From positions 1 through 19,137 of the forward strand of contig CAZKYP010000050.1 in assembly GCA_964556885.1 (NCBI GenBank): a stretch of 19,137 bases of DNA, given 5' to 3'. Every line of letters begins with the position of its first letter. Position 1 is the stretch's first letter. The notes beneath the pieces are model-generated. The model was given only the letters and a program-made list of their open reading frames with translations, had not been told where the DNA came from and made no database searches. The translations under genes and the position numbers were made by a program. Of the stretch, positions 6,929 through 13,067 are shown piece after piece. The stretch is from CAZKYP01 sp964556885. Its GTDB lineage: Bacteria > Planctomycetota > Phycisphaerae > Sedimentisphaerales > Anaerobacaceae.

Positions 6929-7013
6929 TTTTGTGACTCATAGATTATAAGCAAAACATTTTGTGGCTCATATATTGGAAAAAGTGAGCCACAAACCATT
7001 TTGTTACTCATAG
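6929..7013. promoter_or_regulatory. TTTGTGRCTCA motif cluster upstream of the MDR gene
   Basis: Copies: TTTGTGACTCATAG from about 6930, TTTGTGGCTCA (6960-6970) facing its perfect inverse TGAGCCACAAA (6985-6995), and TTTGTTACTCATAG from about 7000. The same motifs occur at 8254-8320 upstream of the Fic gene. They sit just upstream of the MDR promoter and just downstream of the Fic stop codon. They fit repeated binding sites for one regulator. Confidence 0.65.
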
Positions 7014-7020
7014 ATGATTA

Positions 7021-8142
7021 TCAAAATACTTCCTTGCCTTCACAGATATTGAGTAATTCGCTGAAGGCATATACGGCTGCACGCCTGCCGCTTCCCTCTT
7101 TGAGCGTATTTAGTATTTTATTGTCGCGTAAAATACTGAGAATACGAGTTGCGGTTGGCCTTGGGATACTTTTGCAGTCGGTGAATGCGTTCGATTTGAA
7201 TATGGGACGCTCAAAGATAAAGTCAAGTGAATGGATTGCATATTGCGAATGTGTAAGGGATATTACTTCTTTCTTTTTTGTCTCGTAAAGGTTCAATATG
7301 CTCTGTGCTTTTTTCTGATTATTTTCTGCCTGGATTTGAATTGTTTTTAAGAAAAAGACGCACCAATCACTCCAGTTATTATTCTTTGAAACATTTCTTA
7401 GCCGTTCGTAATACTCGTCACGGTTGGCTTCAAGGTATGCGCTAATATAAAACATAGGGCCTTGAATCAGTTTCATTTTATGTAAAAATAGCGGGATGAA
7501 CATCCGTCCAATTCTGCCGTTGCCGTCTAAGAAGGGGTGTAATGATTCGAATTCAGCGTGGAGGATTGCCAGTTGTACAAGATAATCCGAAGCTTTTTGA
7601 TGAATATATTTTTCCCATTTGCTCATCCCGTCTTTTATTTTCTCGGCGGAAATGGGAATGAACAAAGCTTTATCTATAGGTTGTCCGGGTGGACCGATCC
7701 AGTTTTGTATTCGACGATATTCACCCGGTGATTTGTCGGCTCCTCTGACTCCTTCAAGAAGACTGCGATGAGCTTGTTTTATGATTCTCTGGCATAAAGG
7801 CAGCTCTTGTAATAATTCGTTAGCTTTCCATATTGCCTTCCTGTAATTCAGGACTTCGTTAATATCGGCCTCTTTTTCCGGAGATAAATCTTTCGTTGCT
7901 CCTTCGGCTTCATATTCAAAAATTTCACCCATAGTTGCTTGTGTTCCCTCAATACGTGATGAAAGGACAGCTTCCTGAGTGGTTAAAGGTGATAGAAGAA
8001 CTGCCGGATTTGGAATAGAGCTAAGCAAACCATCGTAGCGTGCAAGAGCGGCGTTGGCCGGACCTATAAAAGGAATTATTTTTGACCAATCGAGTTCTTG
8101 AGGAGGAAATTTATTACAATGATATTTTACTGGTTTTGTCAT
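7021..8142 (-). CDS. Class II Fic family protein AMP-transferase with C-terminal wHTH
   Basis: This 373-residue protein has the full class II Fic layout. The N-terminal region contains TQEAVLSSRIEGTQATMGE (55-73), whose S-x-x-x-E-G (61-66) is the intramolecular inhibitory motif that blocks ATP. The Fic core carries the complete catalytic motif HPFLDGNGRIGR (202-213). A C-terminal winged helix (about 310-370) follows, with PTATRILSILRDNKILNTL. Fic enzymes AMPylate protein hydroxyls, and many of this class self-regulate. ATG at 8142 is preferred over the TTG one codon upstream. No clear Shine-Dalgarno sequence is seen. All key residues are intact, so an active, auto-inhibited enzyme is expected. 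The wHTH may recognise the inverted repeats at 8254-8320 upstream, but that is inference. Target unknown. Confidence 0.9.
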   Translation of the reverse strand: MTKPVKYHCNKFPPQELDWSKIIPFIGPANAALARYDGLLSSIPNPAVLLSPLTTQEAVLSSRIEGTQATMGEIFEYEAEGATKDLSPEKEADINEVLNYRKAIWKANELLQELPLCQRIIKQAHRSLLEGVRGADKSPGEYRRIQNWIGPPGQPIDKALFIPISAEKIKDGMSKWEKYIHQKASDYLVQLAILHAEFESLHPFLDGNGRIGRMFIPLFLHKMKLIQGPMFYISAYLEANRDEYYERLRNVSKNNNWSDWCVFFLKTIQIQAENNQKKAQSILNLYETKKKEVISLTHSQYAIHSLDFIFERPIFKSNAFTDCKSIPRPTATRILSILRDNKILNTLKEGSGRRAAVYAFSELLNICEGKEVF

Positions 8143-8195
8143 CAATTTTAACTAAATACTGTTCAGTTAATGTGTCAGGTTTTCAGTTCCTTACA

Positions 8196-8224
8196 ATCAT
8201 GTCGATTCTCAATCCTTGTGTCAA
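8196..8224 (-). promoter_or_regulatory. Possible promoter of the Fic gene
   Basis: On the minus strand a perfect TTGACA (8224-8219) is followed after 17 bases by CATGAT (8201-8196), a 4/6 match to the -10 box. The TTTGTG motif cluster starts about 30 bases upstream. Confidence 0.4.
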
Positions 8225-8253
8225 CAATTGAAAGGCTATGTGAGTAAATAAAC

Positions 8254-8320
8254 TTTTGTGACTCATAAAACTCAAAAAGTGAGCCACAAAATAGTTTGTG
8301 TCTCATGGATGAGTTACAAA
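8254..8320. promoter_or_regulatory. TTTGTGRCTCA motif cluster upstream of the Fic gene
   Basis: TTTTGTGACTCA (8254-8265) faces TGAGCCACAAAA (8280-8291), and TTTGTGTCTCA (8295-8305) faces TGAGTTACAAA (8310-8320) across only 4 bases. These match the cluster at 6929-7013. The spacing is irregular and orientations alternate, as in operator arrays. Confidence 0.65.
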
Positions 8321-8398
8321 ATGACTTCGGAATCTTGGCTGTTGGGGATTTTAGGAAAAATATTTTTGCCTGGAAATCGGGATTTTTGGGCTAATAAG

Positions 8399-8414
8399 TT
8401 AGATATATATCTAA
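8399..8414. promoter_or_regulatory. Perfect 16-bp palindrome, possible operator
   Basis: TTAGATATATATCTAA lies 37 bases upstream of the -35 box at 8451. Its sequence is fully self-complementary and AT-rich. It could bind a dimeric regulator of the following module. No direct evidence. Confidence 0.4.
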
Positions 8415-8450
8415 AATTGCATTTATTTTATATTTTATTATAAAATACAG

Positions 8451-8478
8451 TTGACAAAGTTGTGTGTGTAATTAAAAT
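8451..8478 (+). promoter_or_regulatory. Sigma70-like promoter of the phage-like module
   Basis: TTGACA (8451-8456), a 16-base spacer and TAAAAT (8473-8478). About 100 bases of leader follow before the first gene at 8582. The -35 box matches the bacterial consensus exactly. Confidence 0.6.
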
Positions 8479-8581
8479 AAGCTTAATGTTGTTTATGTAT
8501 ATAACATATTTAATTTTAATAATGAAGATAAGCATCCGACAGGGCCGGAGGCTGCTTAGTGCTTAGAAGTGGAGGAAAATG

Positions 8582-9085
8582 ATGAATGAAGTACACGAAA
8601 ACATCTCGCAGGCCGCTATTGGAACCGGCCGCAGGCAAAGGGATGAGATAGAGCTGCTCCGCGGCCGGCTGAAGCTGCTGACGGGCAGAGACAAGATTCT
8701 TATGACTATGTACATGGAAAAGGGCATCAGCATCCGGCAGATAGCCCGGCTGCTCGGGACAACCGAGACAAAAATCGCCCGAAGAATTCGAAAGCTTACC
8801 ATGAGCCTGGTCGACAGCGAATATCTCGATTGTCTGCGTGCCCGCGAGAAGTTCACGGCGAACCAGTTGAATATTGCGAGGGATTATTTTCTTTCGGGTA
8901 TGTCGATTAAAAAAATAGCCGCAAAAAGAAAGCGATCGTTCTACTGCATTCATAAAATCGTTATAGATATCCACAATCAAGTACATGATGGCAAAGTTCA
9001 AGTGAAATCATCACAAAGGAAAATTATATATCAAAAAGCAAAATGCAAAATTAAGGAAATCTCCCTTAGGGATCCACAATTTTGA
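8582..9085 (+). CDS. Tandem-HTH regulator, sigma70 region 4-like
   Basis: The protein has two helix-turn-helix units. The first (about 33-78) reads LTGRDKILMTMYMEKGISIRQIARLLGTTETKIARRIRKL, very like sigma70 region 4. The second (about 95-130) contains NIARDYFLSGMSIKKIAAKRKRSFYCIHKIV. No region 2 or other sigma domain is seen, so it is a sigma-like DNA-binding regulator rather than a full sigma factor. GGAGG (8571-8575) precedes two adjacent ATGs (8579, 8582); spacing favours the second, giving 167 residues. The last about 20 residues (YQKAKCKIKEISLRDPQF) and the stop are encoded by the R1 repeat and are probably not functional sequence. As first gene after the promoter it may control the module. 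Confidence 0.7.
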   Translation: MNEVHENISQAAIGTGRRQRDEIELLRGRLKLLTGRDKILMTMYMEKGISIRQIARLLGTTETKIARRIRKLTMSLVDSEYLDCLRAREKFTANQLNIARDYFLSGMSIKKIAAKRKRSFYCIHKIVIDIHNQVHDGKVQVKSSQRKIIYQKAKCKIKEISLRDPQF

Positions 9086-9097
9086 TATTTGCATTTA
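9021..9097 (-). repeat. Palindromic junction repeat R1
   Basis: Left arm with CAAAATGCAAAATTAAGGAA, core hairpin TCCC-TTA-GGGA (9062-9072), right arm CACAATTTTGATATTTGC. It has the same orientation as R2 and is inverted relative to R3-R5. It encodes the tail and stop of the HTH gene. Confidence 0.85.
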
Positions 9098-9126
9098 GAA
9101 AGCTTCAAACATCGGGAGAAATCATA

Positions 9127-9804
9127 ATGACTCAGACGTACAACATTTCAAAAACTATTCGAAGGACCTGTTCTGAGCCGGGTCGTGGGAAAGAAATGCT
9201 GAGCGGGAAGGCGGCCTCGGTATGCCGAATGTTCGGGCTGACGGTTGACAGGCTCACCGAGAGGGCCCTGACTCATCGCTGCCGGCTTAATATCGAAGAT
9301 GGTGACATTGTCTATATCACCGGCCCGTCGGGAGCCGGAAAGAGCCTGCTGATTTCCGAGCTGGAAAAGGCAATACCGGAATCCGAGAGGATTAGCCTGA
9401 ATACGATAGAGCTGCCGAATGATAAAACACTGGTCGATTGCATAGATGGTGACGTCCTGTCGACTCTCAGGCTGCTCGGGGCCGCAGGACTGAGCGACTG
9501 CTTCTGTGTTCTCAATCAGCCGAAATATCTGAGTGCCGGCCAGAAGTACCGTTTCCGGCTGGCGCTTGCCTTAGCGGCTGAAAAGAAATTTGTCATTGCG
9601 GATGAATTTTGCTCGGAACTGGACAGGATAACAGCGATGGTGATTTCCCACCAACTGCGACAGTACGCCAATCGTAACGGCACGGTGTTTGTCCTGGCCT
9701 CCTGTCACGACGACGTCCTGCTGAACCTTGCACCGGACATCATGGTCGTTAAAGACCTGACCGGCGGAACGGATGTTATATACAGGGACATGAAGAGAAA
9801 ATAA
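9127..9804 (+). CDS. Soluble ABC ATPase, COG2401-like ATPase half
   Basis: This 225-residue protein carries a complete ABC ATPase set: Walker A GPSGAGKS (66-73), signature LSAGQ (135-139), Walker B FVIADE (155-160), D-loop SELD (163-166) and H-loop His194. There is no membrane segment and no transporter permease nearby, so it is not an import/export ATPase. The following gene encodes a GNAT protein. COG2401 proteins are ABC ATPases fused to an acetyltransferase domain, and these two genes look like a split version. GGGAG at 9114-9118 lies 8 bases before the ATG at 9127. The frame is open upstream to 9082, but that part lies in the R1 repeat. It probably uses ATP hydrolysis to drive a conformational change in a DNA- or nucleotide-acting complex; this role is inferred. 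Confidence 0.8.
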   Translation: MTQTYNISKTIRRTCSEPGRGKEMLSGKAASVCRMFGLTVDRLTERALTHRCRLNIEDGDIVYITGPSGAGKSLLISELEKAIPESERISLNTIELPNDKTLVDCIDGDVLSTLRLLGAAGLSDCFCVLNQPKYLSAGQKYRFRLALALAAEKKFVIADEFCSELDRITAMVISHQLRQYANRNGTVFVLASCHDDVLLNLAPDIMVVKDLTGGTDVIYRDMKRK

Positions 9805-9897
9805 AAAATTAAAAAGCAAAATGCAAAATTATGGAATTCATCATCCCGTAGGGATGATTCCACTATTTTGATATTTGATTTTTAATATTTGCATTTA
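9805..9897 (-). repeat. Palindromic junction repeat R2
   Basis: It starts immediately after the ATPase stop codon. Arms: AAAAGCAAAATGCAAAATTA and ATTTTGATATTTGATTTTTA. Core hairpin ATCATCCC-GTA-GGGATGAT (9840-9858). It ends a few bases before the GNAT gene's first possible ribosome binding site. Confidence 0.85.
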
Positions 9898-9932
9898 GAC
9901 GCAGGGGGTGCAATGCACACCACACAATTAAC

Positions 9933-9957
9933 GCAGAACTCAGAACTCAGAACGAGG
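9933..9957 (+). repeat. CAGAACT simple repeat
   Basis: CAGAACTCAGAACTCAGAAC repeats a CAGAACT unit just ahead of the GNAT gene, immediately before and partly covering its GAGG ribosome binding site. A similar but not identical CAGAATA/CAGAAGA repeat occurs at 10684 and 12039. Confidence 0.6.
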
Positions 9958-9966
9958 AACAAGACG

Positions 9967-10728
9967 ATGACGAGTTGTACGATATGCAAAAGAGTAAAAG
10001 TTGTCGAGGGCGGCTATGATGATTATAAGCAGCTTTCGTGTTATCACTATCGTGACGTTCGATGCGGGCCGTGTGCGGCCGTCTTTACATTGATGGCCGA
10101 GCCGTCTCTTGCCGGAGCGCTTTACAAAAAGCCCGTCGGTGTCATCGTCTACTCGAATCCGACCGGCGAGCTTCGGATGCGGAACGTTGCGACGAACAAT
10201 TTGTACACGGGCTTCGACAGGAGCACGCGGCTGTCGCTCATCAATCGTGACATCCGGCGAATCAGCAGGGTGATAATCGAGCCGCGGTTTCGCGGGCTGG
10301 GTCTTGCGGCCCGGCTGGTAGCCGAGACGATGCCGCTGATGAATGTCCCCATTATCGAGGCGGTCGCAGTGATGGGCCTGGTCAACCCGTTCTTCGAAAA
10401 GGCGGGCATGAGACCGTACATCGAAAGGCCGCAGGCGAGCAGCATCCGTCTCATCGAGGCCTTCAGCGTCGTCGGCATCGAAGAAGCCGAGCTTATCGAC
10501 GCCGACCGGGTGCAGCACAAGCTCGACAATCTCTCTGAATCAAAGGCCGCTTTTCTCGACCGCGAGATTCGGCTGTTCCTCAAGCCGGACAGCAGGCATC
10601 GCTACAGCAGCCCCGGCCTCGAACGAACGCGGTACGTCCTGAGTAAAGTCACCAGAGGCGGCGTTTATTATATTTGGTTTAACAAGAATACAGAATACAG
10701 AAGACAGAATACAGAAGTCGGAGGATAG
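9967..10728 (+). CDS. Zinc-ribbon GNAT acyltransferase-like protein, COG2401 acetyltransferase half
   Basis: The 253-residue protein opens with a cysteine-rich unit, C4-x2-C7, C25-x-H27 and C33-x2-C36 (CTIC, CYH, CGPC), a probable zinc ribbon. A GNAT core follows: VIIEPRFRGLGLAARLV (102-118) carries the R-x-x-G-x-G/A acyl-CoA loop, and NPFFEKAGMRPY (140-151) is a typical GNAT C-terminal strand. Together with the ABC ATPase upstream it resembles a split COG2401. ATG at 9967 has GAGG 9 bases upstream and starts right at the zinc ribbon; ATG 9913, with AGGGGGTG before it, would add 18 repeat-coded residues. The C-terminal tail NTEYRRQNTEVGG is coded by a simple repeat. It is one base from the ParB-like gene, so translational coupling is likely. 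Phage Mu Mom is also GNAT-like, so DNA base modification is a possible role. Confidence 0.7.
   Translation: MTSCTICKRVKVVEGGYDDYKQLSCYHYRDVRCGPCAAVFTLMAEPSLAGALYKKPVGVIVYSNPTGELRMRNVATNNLYTGFDRSTRLSLINRDIRRISRVIIEPRFRGLGLAARLVAETMPLMNVPIIEAVAVMGLVNPFFEKAGMRPYIERPQASSIRLIEAFSVVGIEEAELIDADRVQHKLDNLSESKAAFLDREIRLFLKPDSRHRYSSPGLERTRYVLSKVTRGGVYYIWFNKNTEYRRQNTEVGG
10684..10719 (+). repeat. CAGAATA/CAGAAGA simple repeat
   Basis: AATACAGAATACAGAAGACAGA-type units form the 3' end of the GNAT gene and run up to the ribosome binding site of the ParB-like gene. A related array lies inside the replication-like gene at 12039-12090. Confidence 0.7.
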
Positions 10729-10729
10729 T

Positions 10730-11455
10730 ATGAAAAATCAGATTCGATTGGTTGCAATCGAAAAGCTCATTGGCAATCCGGACAGTCCGAATCGCATGAG
10801 CAAAGGCAAGTTCAACAAGCTGGTTCGCAACATCGAGCGGACGGGCCTTTATGAGCCGCTGATTGTGCGGCTTTTGAAGTCGGACCGCGGGCGAGCCTGC
10901 CCTGAGCGAAGCCGAAGGGAAGCCCGCGACACGGAGGCTTACGAAATCATTAACGGTCATCAAAGATGGCAGGCGCTTCGGAAACTCGGTTTCGAGAGAG
11001 TCGATGTCATTGTCTGGGACGTCGATGATGTGCAGGCGGATGTATTTCTTGCAACGCTCAACCGGCTCGGCGGTTCGGATGTGCTCGATAAGAAACTATC
11101 ACTTCTGAAGCGGCTCAGCGAAAAATTGGAAGCTGCGTGCCTTGCGAAACTGCTGCCTCAATCGGCAGGGCAGATAGAGCGGCTGACGGACATGGCCCGG
11201 TCGGACCGCGGGCTGGAAGCCCGCGACACGAAAGATGATGTGGATATGCAGTGCGTGGCATTTTTCCTGGATGAAAAGCAGAAAAAATTAATCGAAAGAG
11301 CAATGTCACTCGCAGGCGGCAATCAAAAGACAAAAGCGGCACGTAACGCCGCGGCGTTAACACAAATGGCGGAAAGATTTTTAGCAGAAAAATTAAATAT
11401 CAAAAATCAAATATCAAAATTGCGGAGTCCCGGCGAGCCGGAACGGCTTCCTTAA
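10730..11455 (+). CDS. ParB/sulfiredoxin-fold protein
   Basis: The N-terminal ParB-like domain (about 5-105) shows LVAIEKLIGNPDSPNRMSKGKFNKLVRNIERTGLYEPLIVR and INGHQRWQALRKLG, where GHQR replaces the common GERR. Such domains bind CTP or ATP, or act as nucleases, in partitioning and in phage and mobile elements. The remaining helical part is unassigned. CGGAGG lies 6 bases before the ATG, and the preceding GNAT gene ends one base earlier. Two palindromic insertions are translated in frame: about residues 51-69 (SDRGRACPERSRREARDTE) between the domain's central strands, and about 158-167 (SDRGLEARDT). The C-terminal tail (KNQISKLRSPGEPERLP) comes from repeat R3. No ParA is present, so a chromosome-partition role is unlikely. 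Confidence 0.75.
   Translation: MKNQIRLVAIEKLIGNPDSPNRMSKGKFNKLVRNIERTGLYEPLIVRLLKSDRGRACPERSRREARDTEAYEIINGHQRWQALRKLGFERVDVIVWDVDDVQADVFLATLNRLGGSDVLDKKLSLLKRLSEKLEAACLAKLLPQSAGQIERLTDMARSDRGLEARDTKDDVDMQCVAFFLDEKQKKLIERAMSLAGGNQKTKAARNAAALTQMAERFLAEKLNIKNQISKLRSPGEPERLP
10880..10933 (+). repeat. In-frame palindromic insertion, CPERSRR type
   Basis: TCGGACCGCGGGC and AGCCCGCGACACG flank an inner palindromic part (CCTGAGCGAAGCCGAAGGG). The outer parts are also found at 11201-11230. Translated in frame it gives RACPERSRREA, a peptide I know from dispersed palindromic repeats read through in environmental bacterial genomes. Confidence 0.8.
11201..11230 (+). repeat. Second, shorter copy of the same palindrome
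   Basis: TCGGACCGCGGGC-TGGA-AGCCCGCGACACG has the same flanks as 10880-10933 but only a short loop. GCGGGC pairs with GCCCGC. It is translated in frame as SDRGLEARDT in the ParB-like protein. Confidence 0.8.
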
Positions 11456-11490
11456 TTTTTCATTTTACATTTTGATTTTTGATATTTGAG
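11391..11490 (+). repeat. Palindromic junction repeat R3
   Basis: Arms: AATTAAATATCAAAAATCAA and CATTTTACATTTTGATTTTT. Core GTCCCGGC-GA-GCCGGAAC (11427-11444, one mismatch). It is inverted relative to R1 and R2. It encodes the tail and stop of the ParB-like gene and forms the leader of the next gene. Confidence 0.9.
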
Positions 11491-11497
11491 ATTAGTT

Positions 11498-12496
11498 ATG
11501 AAAATCAGGTATGTACAACTGGAATCGGATGCGTTTTTAACGGACCTGGACTTTATGCAGTTCTCGCCCGCCGAGCGGGGTGTCTATTGCAGCCTGATTT
11601 TTCTGCTTAACACAAGCGGCGGAAAATACGAGCTCGACCCGGCCTCACTGGCAAAAATGTGCAACTGTACAAAAAAAGAATTCGGAAAAATCTGGAATAA
11701 AATTGAAAAAAAGTTTCAGACACGCAAAGGCGTGATTAGACATAAACGTGTAACAAAAGAATTGAAAAAATCGAAAAAGCAGTGGCAAGCCAAGCACAGA
11801 GCGGGACTTAAAGGGGCCCGCGTGACATGGCAGAGCCATGGCAACGCCAATGACAGCGACAATGGCAGTGCCATGGCTAAGAAAAGAGAAGAAAAGAGAA
11901 GGGAAGGTAAGGTAAGAGAAGAAATGTTAAGACAAGAGAACGTAACGAAATCGAAAGAGAAAGAGATTAATATTACGAATTCGAATTCGAGATTACAATC
12001 CTGCTCTTCTTCGATTTCGGTTCGAGCTTCGAGGCCGGAAGACAGAAGTCAGAGTACAGAAGACAGAGGTCTGAGGACAGAGTTTAGAAGGCAGGCGTCC
12101 GTCATTGGCAGAATCGGTGACTTGATTCCCACGCCTGAGCAGCTTGAGCAGCGCCGGCAGGCACAGTTGCGAGCGCTTACTTCAGGCAGAAGCTCAGCGT
12201 CCTCTCGTGACATTGCACGGGATGAACCATCCACCCCAGTGCGTGACACGCAGATACAGGGGCTGAATTTTCACGAGGCCCTGGCGAGGATCATCCGGCC
12301 GCGGAGCCGGTCCGACCGGACGTGCTTTCGCAATGTCACTCGCTGGCTCGTCGAGGGCTGTGCTCGCGGGCGGTTCACCGAGGATGTGTTCGGCCGGGTG
12401 CTTGAATTTGCGAAAGAGGCCTGCAAAGGCGAGCGGCCCGCCGCGGTACTGATGGCACTGCTCAAGAAGGAACTTGGCTATGGCAGAGAGAATTAA
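11498..12496 (+). CDS. DUF1376/YdaU-like phage replication protein
   Basis: The N-terminal part (about 1-95) reads like a DUF1376 (YdaU) domain: YVQLESDAFLTDLDFMQFSPAERGVYCSLIFLLNTSGGKYELDPASLAKMCNC followed by a lysine-rich wHTH-like end. Such domains occur in phage replisome-organiser proteins that load helicase at a phage origin. The centre (about 110-200) is low complexity and highly charged (KKREEKRREGKVREE), and includes a repeat-coded segment (EDRSQSTEDRGLRTEFRRQ). The C-terminal part (about 245-332) with RSDRTCFRNVTRWLVEG is helical and unassigned. ATG at 11498 is preferred over a TTG at 11486 inside R3; the ribosome binding site is weak. The length is 332 residues. The gene ends inside R4 (12491-12590). 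Confidence 0.6.
   Translation: MKIRYVQLESDAFLTDLDFMQFSPAERGVYCSLIFLLNTSGGKYELDPASLAKMCNCTKKEFGKIWNKIEKKFQTRKGVIRHKRVTKELKKSKKQWQAKHRAGLKGARVTWQSHGNANDSDNGSAMAKKREEKRREGKVREEMLRQENVTKSKEKEINITNSNSRLQSCSSSISVRASRPEDRSQSTEDRGLRTEFRRQASVIGRIGDLIPTPEQLEQRRQAQLRALTSGRSSASSRDIARDEPSTPVRDTQIQGLNFHEALARIIRPRSRSDRTCFRNVTRWLVEGCARGRFTEDVFGRVLEFAKEACKGERPAAVLMALLKKELGYGREN
12039..12090 (+). repeat. CAGAAGA simple repeat inside the replication-like gene
   Basis: Units such as GAAGACAGAAGTCAGAG and CAGAAGACAGAGG form an array related to 10684-10719. It is read in frame and lengthens a disordered linker. Confidence 0.7.
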
Positions 12497-12590
12497 AATT
12501 AAATATCAAATATCAAATATTAAAATTGTGGAGTCCCGGCAAGCCGGGACGACCTCCTTAATTTTTCATTTTGCATTTTAATATTTAATA
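12491..12590 (+). repeat. Palindromic junction repeat R4
   Basis: Core GTCCCGGC-AA-GCCGGGAC (12533-12550, perfect 8-bp stem) between AT-rich arms containing AAATATCAAATATCAAA and CATTTTGCATTTTAATATT. Same orientation as R3. Confidence 0.9.
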
Positions 12591-12615
12591 TGTCTTAGAG
12601 TAAGGGAGTACGAAA

Positions 12616-12870
12616 ATGCGGAACATAATGGAGTATCTGGAAACTGAGGTGCTTGAGGCGNNNNNNNNNNNNNNNNNNNNNNNNNNNNNNNNNNNNNNNN
12701 NNNNNNNNNNNNNNNNNNNNNNNNNNNNNNNNNNNNNNNNNNNNNNNNNNNNNNNNNNNNGAATTTGCCTGCCTGAATTTACAGTGCCGCCCGGAGATTC
12801 GACTCTGGATAAAGCAGACGTACTTTCAATTCGAAAGCGGATGAATAAGAGCACATTCGGGAAAAATTAA
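12616..12870 (+). CDS. Gene broken by scaffold gap, unknown product
   Basis: The start is clear: ATG at 12616, with GGGAG at 12604-12608 seven bases upstream, encoding MRNIMEYLETEVLEA before the gap. After the gap two frames stay open. One ends at 12842-12844 (EFACLNLQCRPEIRLWIKQTYFQFESG) and one at 12868-12870 (ICLPEFTVPPGDSTLDKADVLSIRKRMNKSTFGKN). As the real gap length is unknown the correct frame cannot be chosen; the first has slightly higher GC at third positions. The end given is the longer option. Each alternative ends beside or inside R5 (from 12864), consistent with a gene filling one segment between R4 and R5. No family recognised. Confidence 0.5.
   Translation: MRNIMEYLETEVLEAXXXXXXXXXXXXXXXXXXXXXXXXXXXXXXXXXXICLPEFTVPPGDSTLDKADVLSIRKRMNKSTFGKN
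12661..12760. other. Scaffold gap (100 N)
   Basis: Exactly 100 N, a placeholder of unknown true size, interrupting the gene that starts at 12616. It lies between repeats R4 and R5. Confidence 0.95.
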
Positions 12871-12961
12871 ATATCAAAAATAAAAAATCAAAATTGCAGA
12901 ATCCCGACTTTGTCGGGATGACTTCCTTAATTTTACATTTTGCATTTTGATATTTGATTTT
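12864..12961 (+). repeat. Palindromic junction repeat R5
   Basis: Core ATCCCGAC-TTT-GTCGGGAT (12901-12919, perfect 8-bp stem) between AT-rich arms like those of R3 and R4 and in the same orientation. Confidence 0.9.
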
Positions 12962-12998
12962 ATGCATACGTGCTCTCAAATTTATTTGCAAAAATCTG

Positions 12999-13028
12999 TT
13001 GACAAGTATTAATGGGTCATTCTATAAT
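12999..13028 (+). promoter_or_regulatory. Consensus sigma70 promoter
   Basis: TTGACA (12999-13004), an 18-base spacer and TATAAT (13023-13028), both hexamers a perfect match to consensus. Transcription would start about 30 bases before the SANT-like gene at 13068. Confidence 0.75.
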
Positions 13029-13067
13029 TTATATGTGTAAAAAGTATAGAATTGGTGAGGTTGCGAG

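Larger units (their letters stand above)
8143..8578. other. AT-rich intergenic region between Fic gene and phage-like module
   Basis: These 436 bases hold the Fic promoter candidate, the motif cluster, a 16-bp perfect palindrome TTAGATATATATCTAA (8399-8414) and the plus-strand promoter at 8451. The region is markedly more AT-rich than the genes downstream. A short frame at 8258-8443 is not convincing as a gene. Confidence 0.6.

Noticed and set aside
6929..8320. Possible CRISPR array from repeated TTTGTGACTCATA
   Set aside because: Spacing is irregular, orientation alternates, copies vary and no cas genes are present.
8258..8443. Plus-strand frame of 61 codons upstream of the phage-like module
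   Set aside because: It starts inside the operator repeats, has no ribosome binding site and is AT-rich without family features.
9940..10518. Minus-strand frame of 192 codons opposite the GNAT gene
   Set aside because: The plus strand carries the GNAT and zinc-ribbon motifs and fits the co-directional operon.
9021..12961. True integron with attC sites
   Set aside because: The repeats resemble cassette boundaries in layout, but no tyrosine integrase is present and I see no R'/R'' core sites, so the word integron is not justified.
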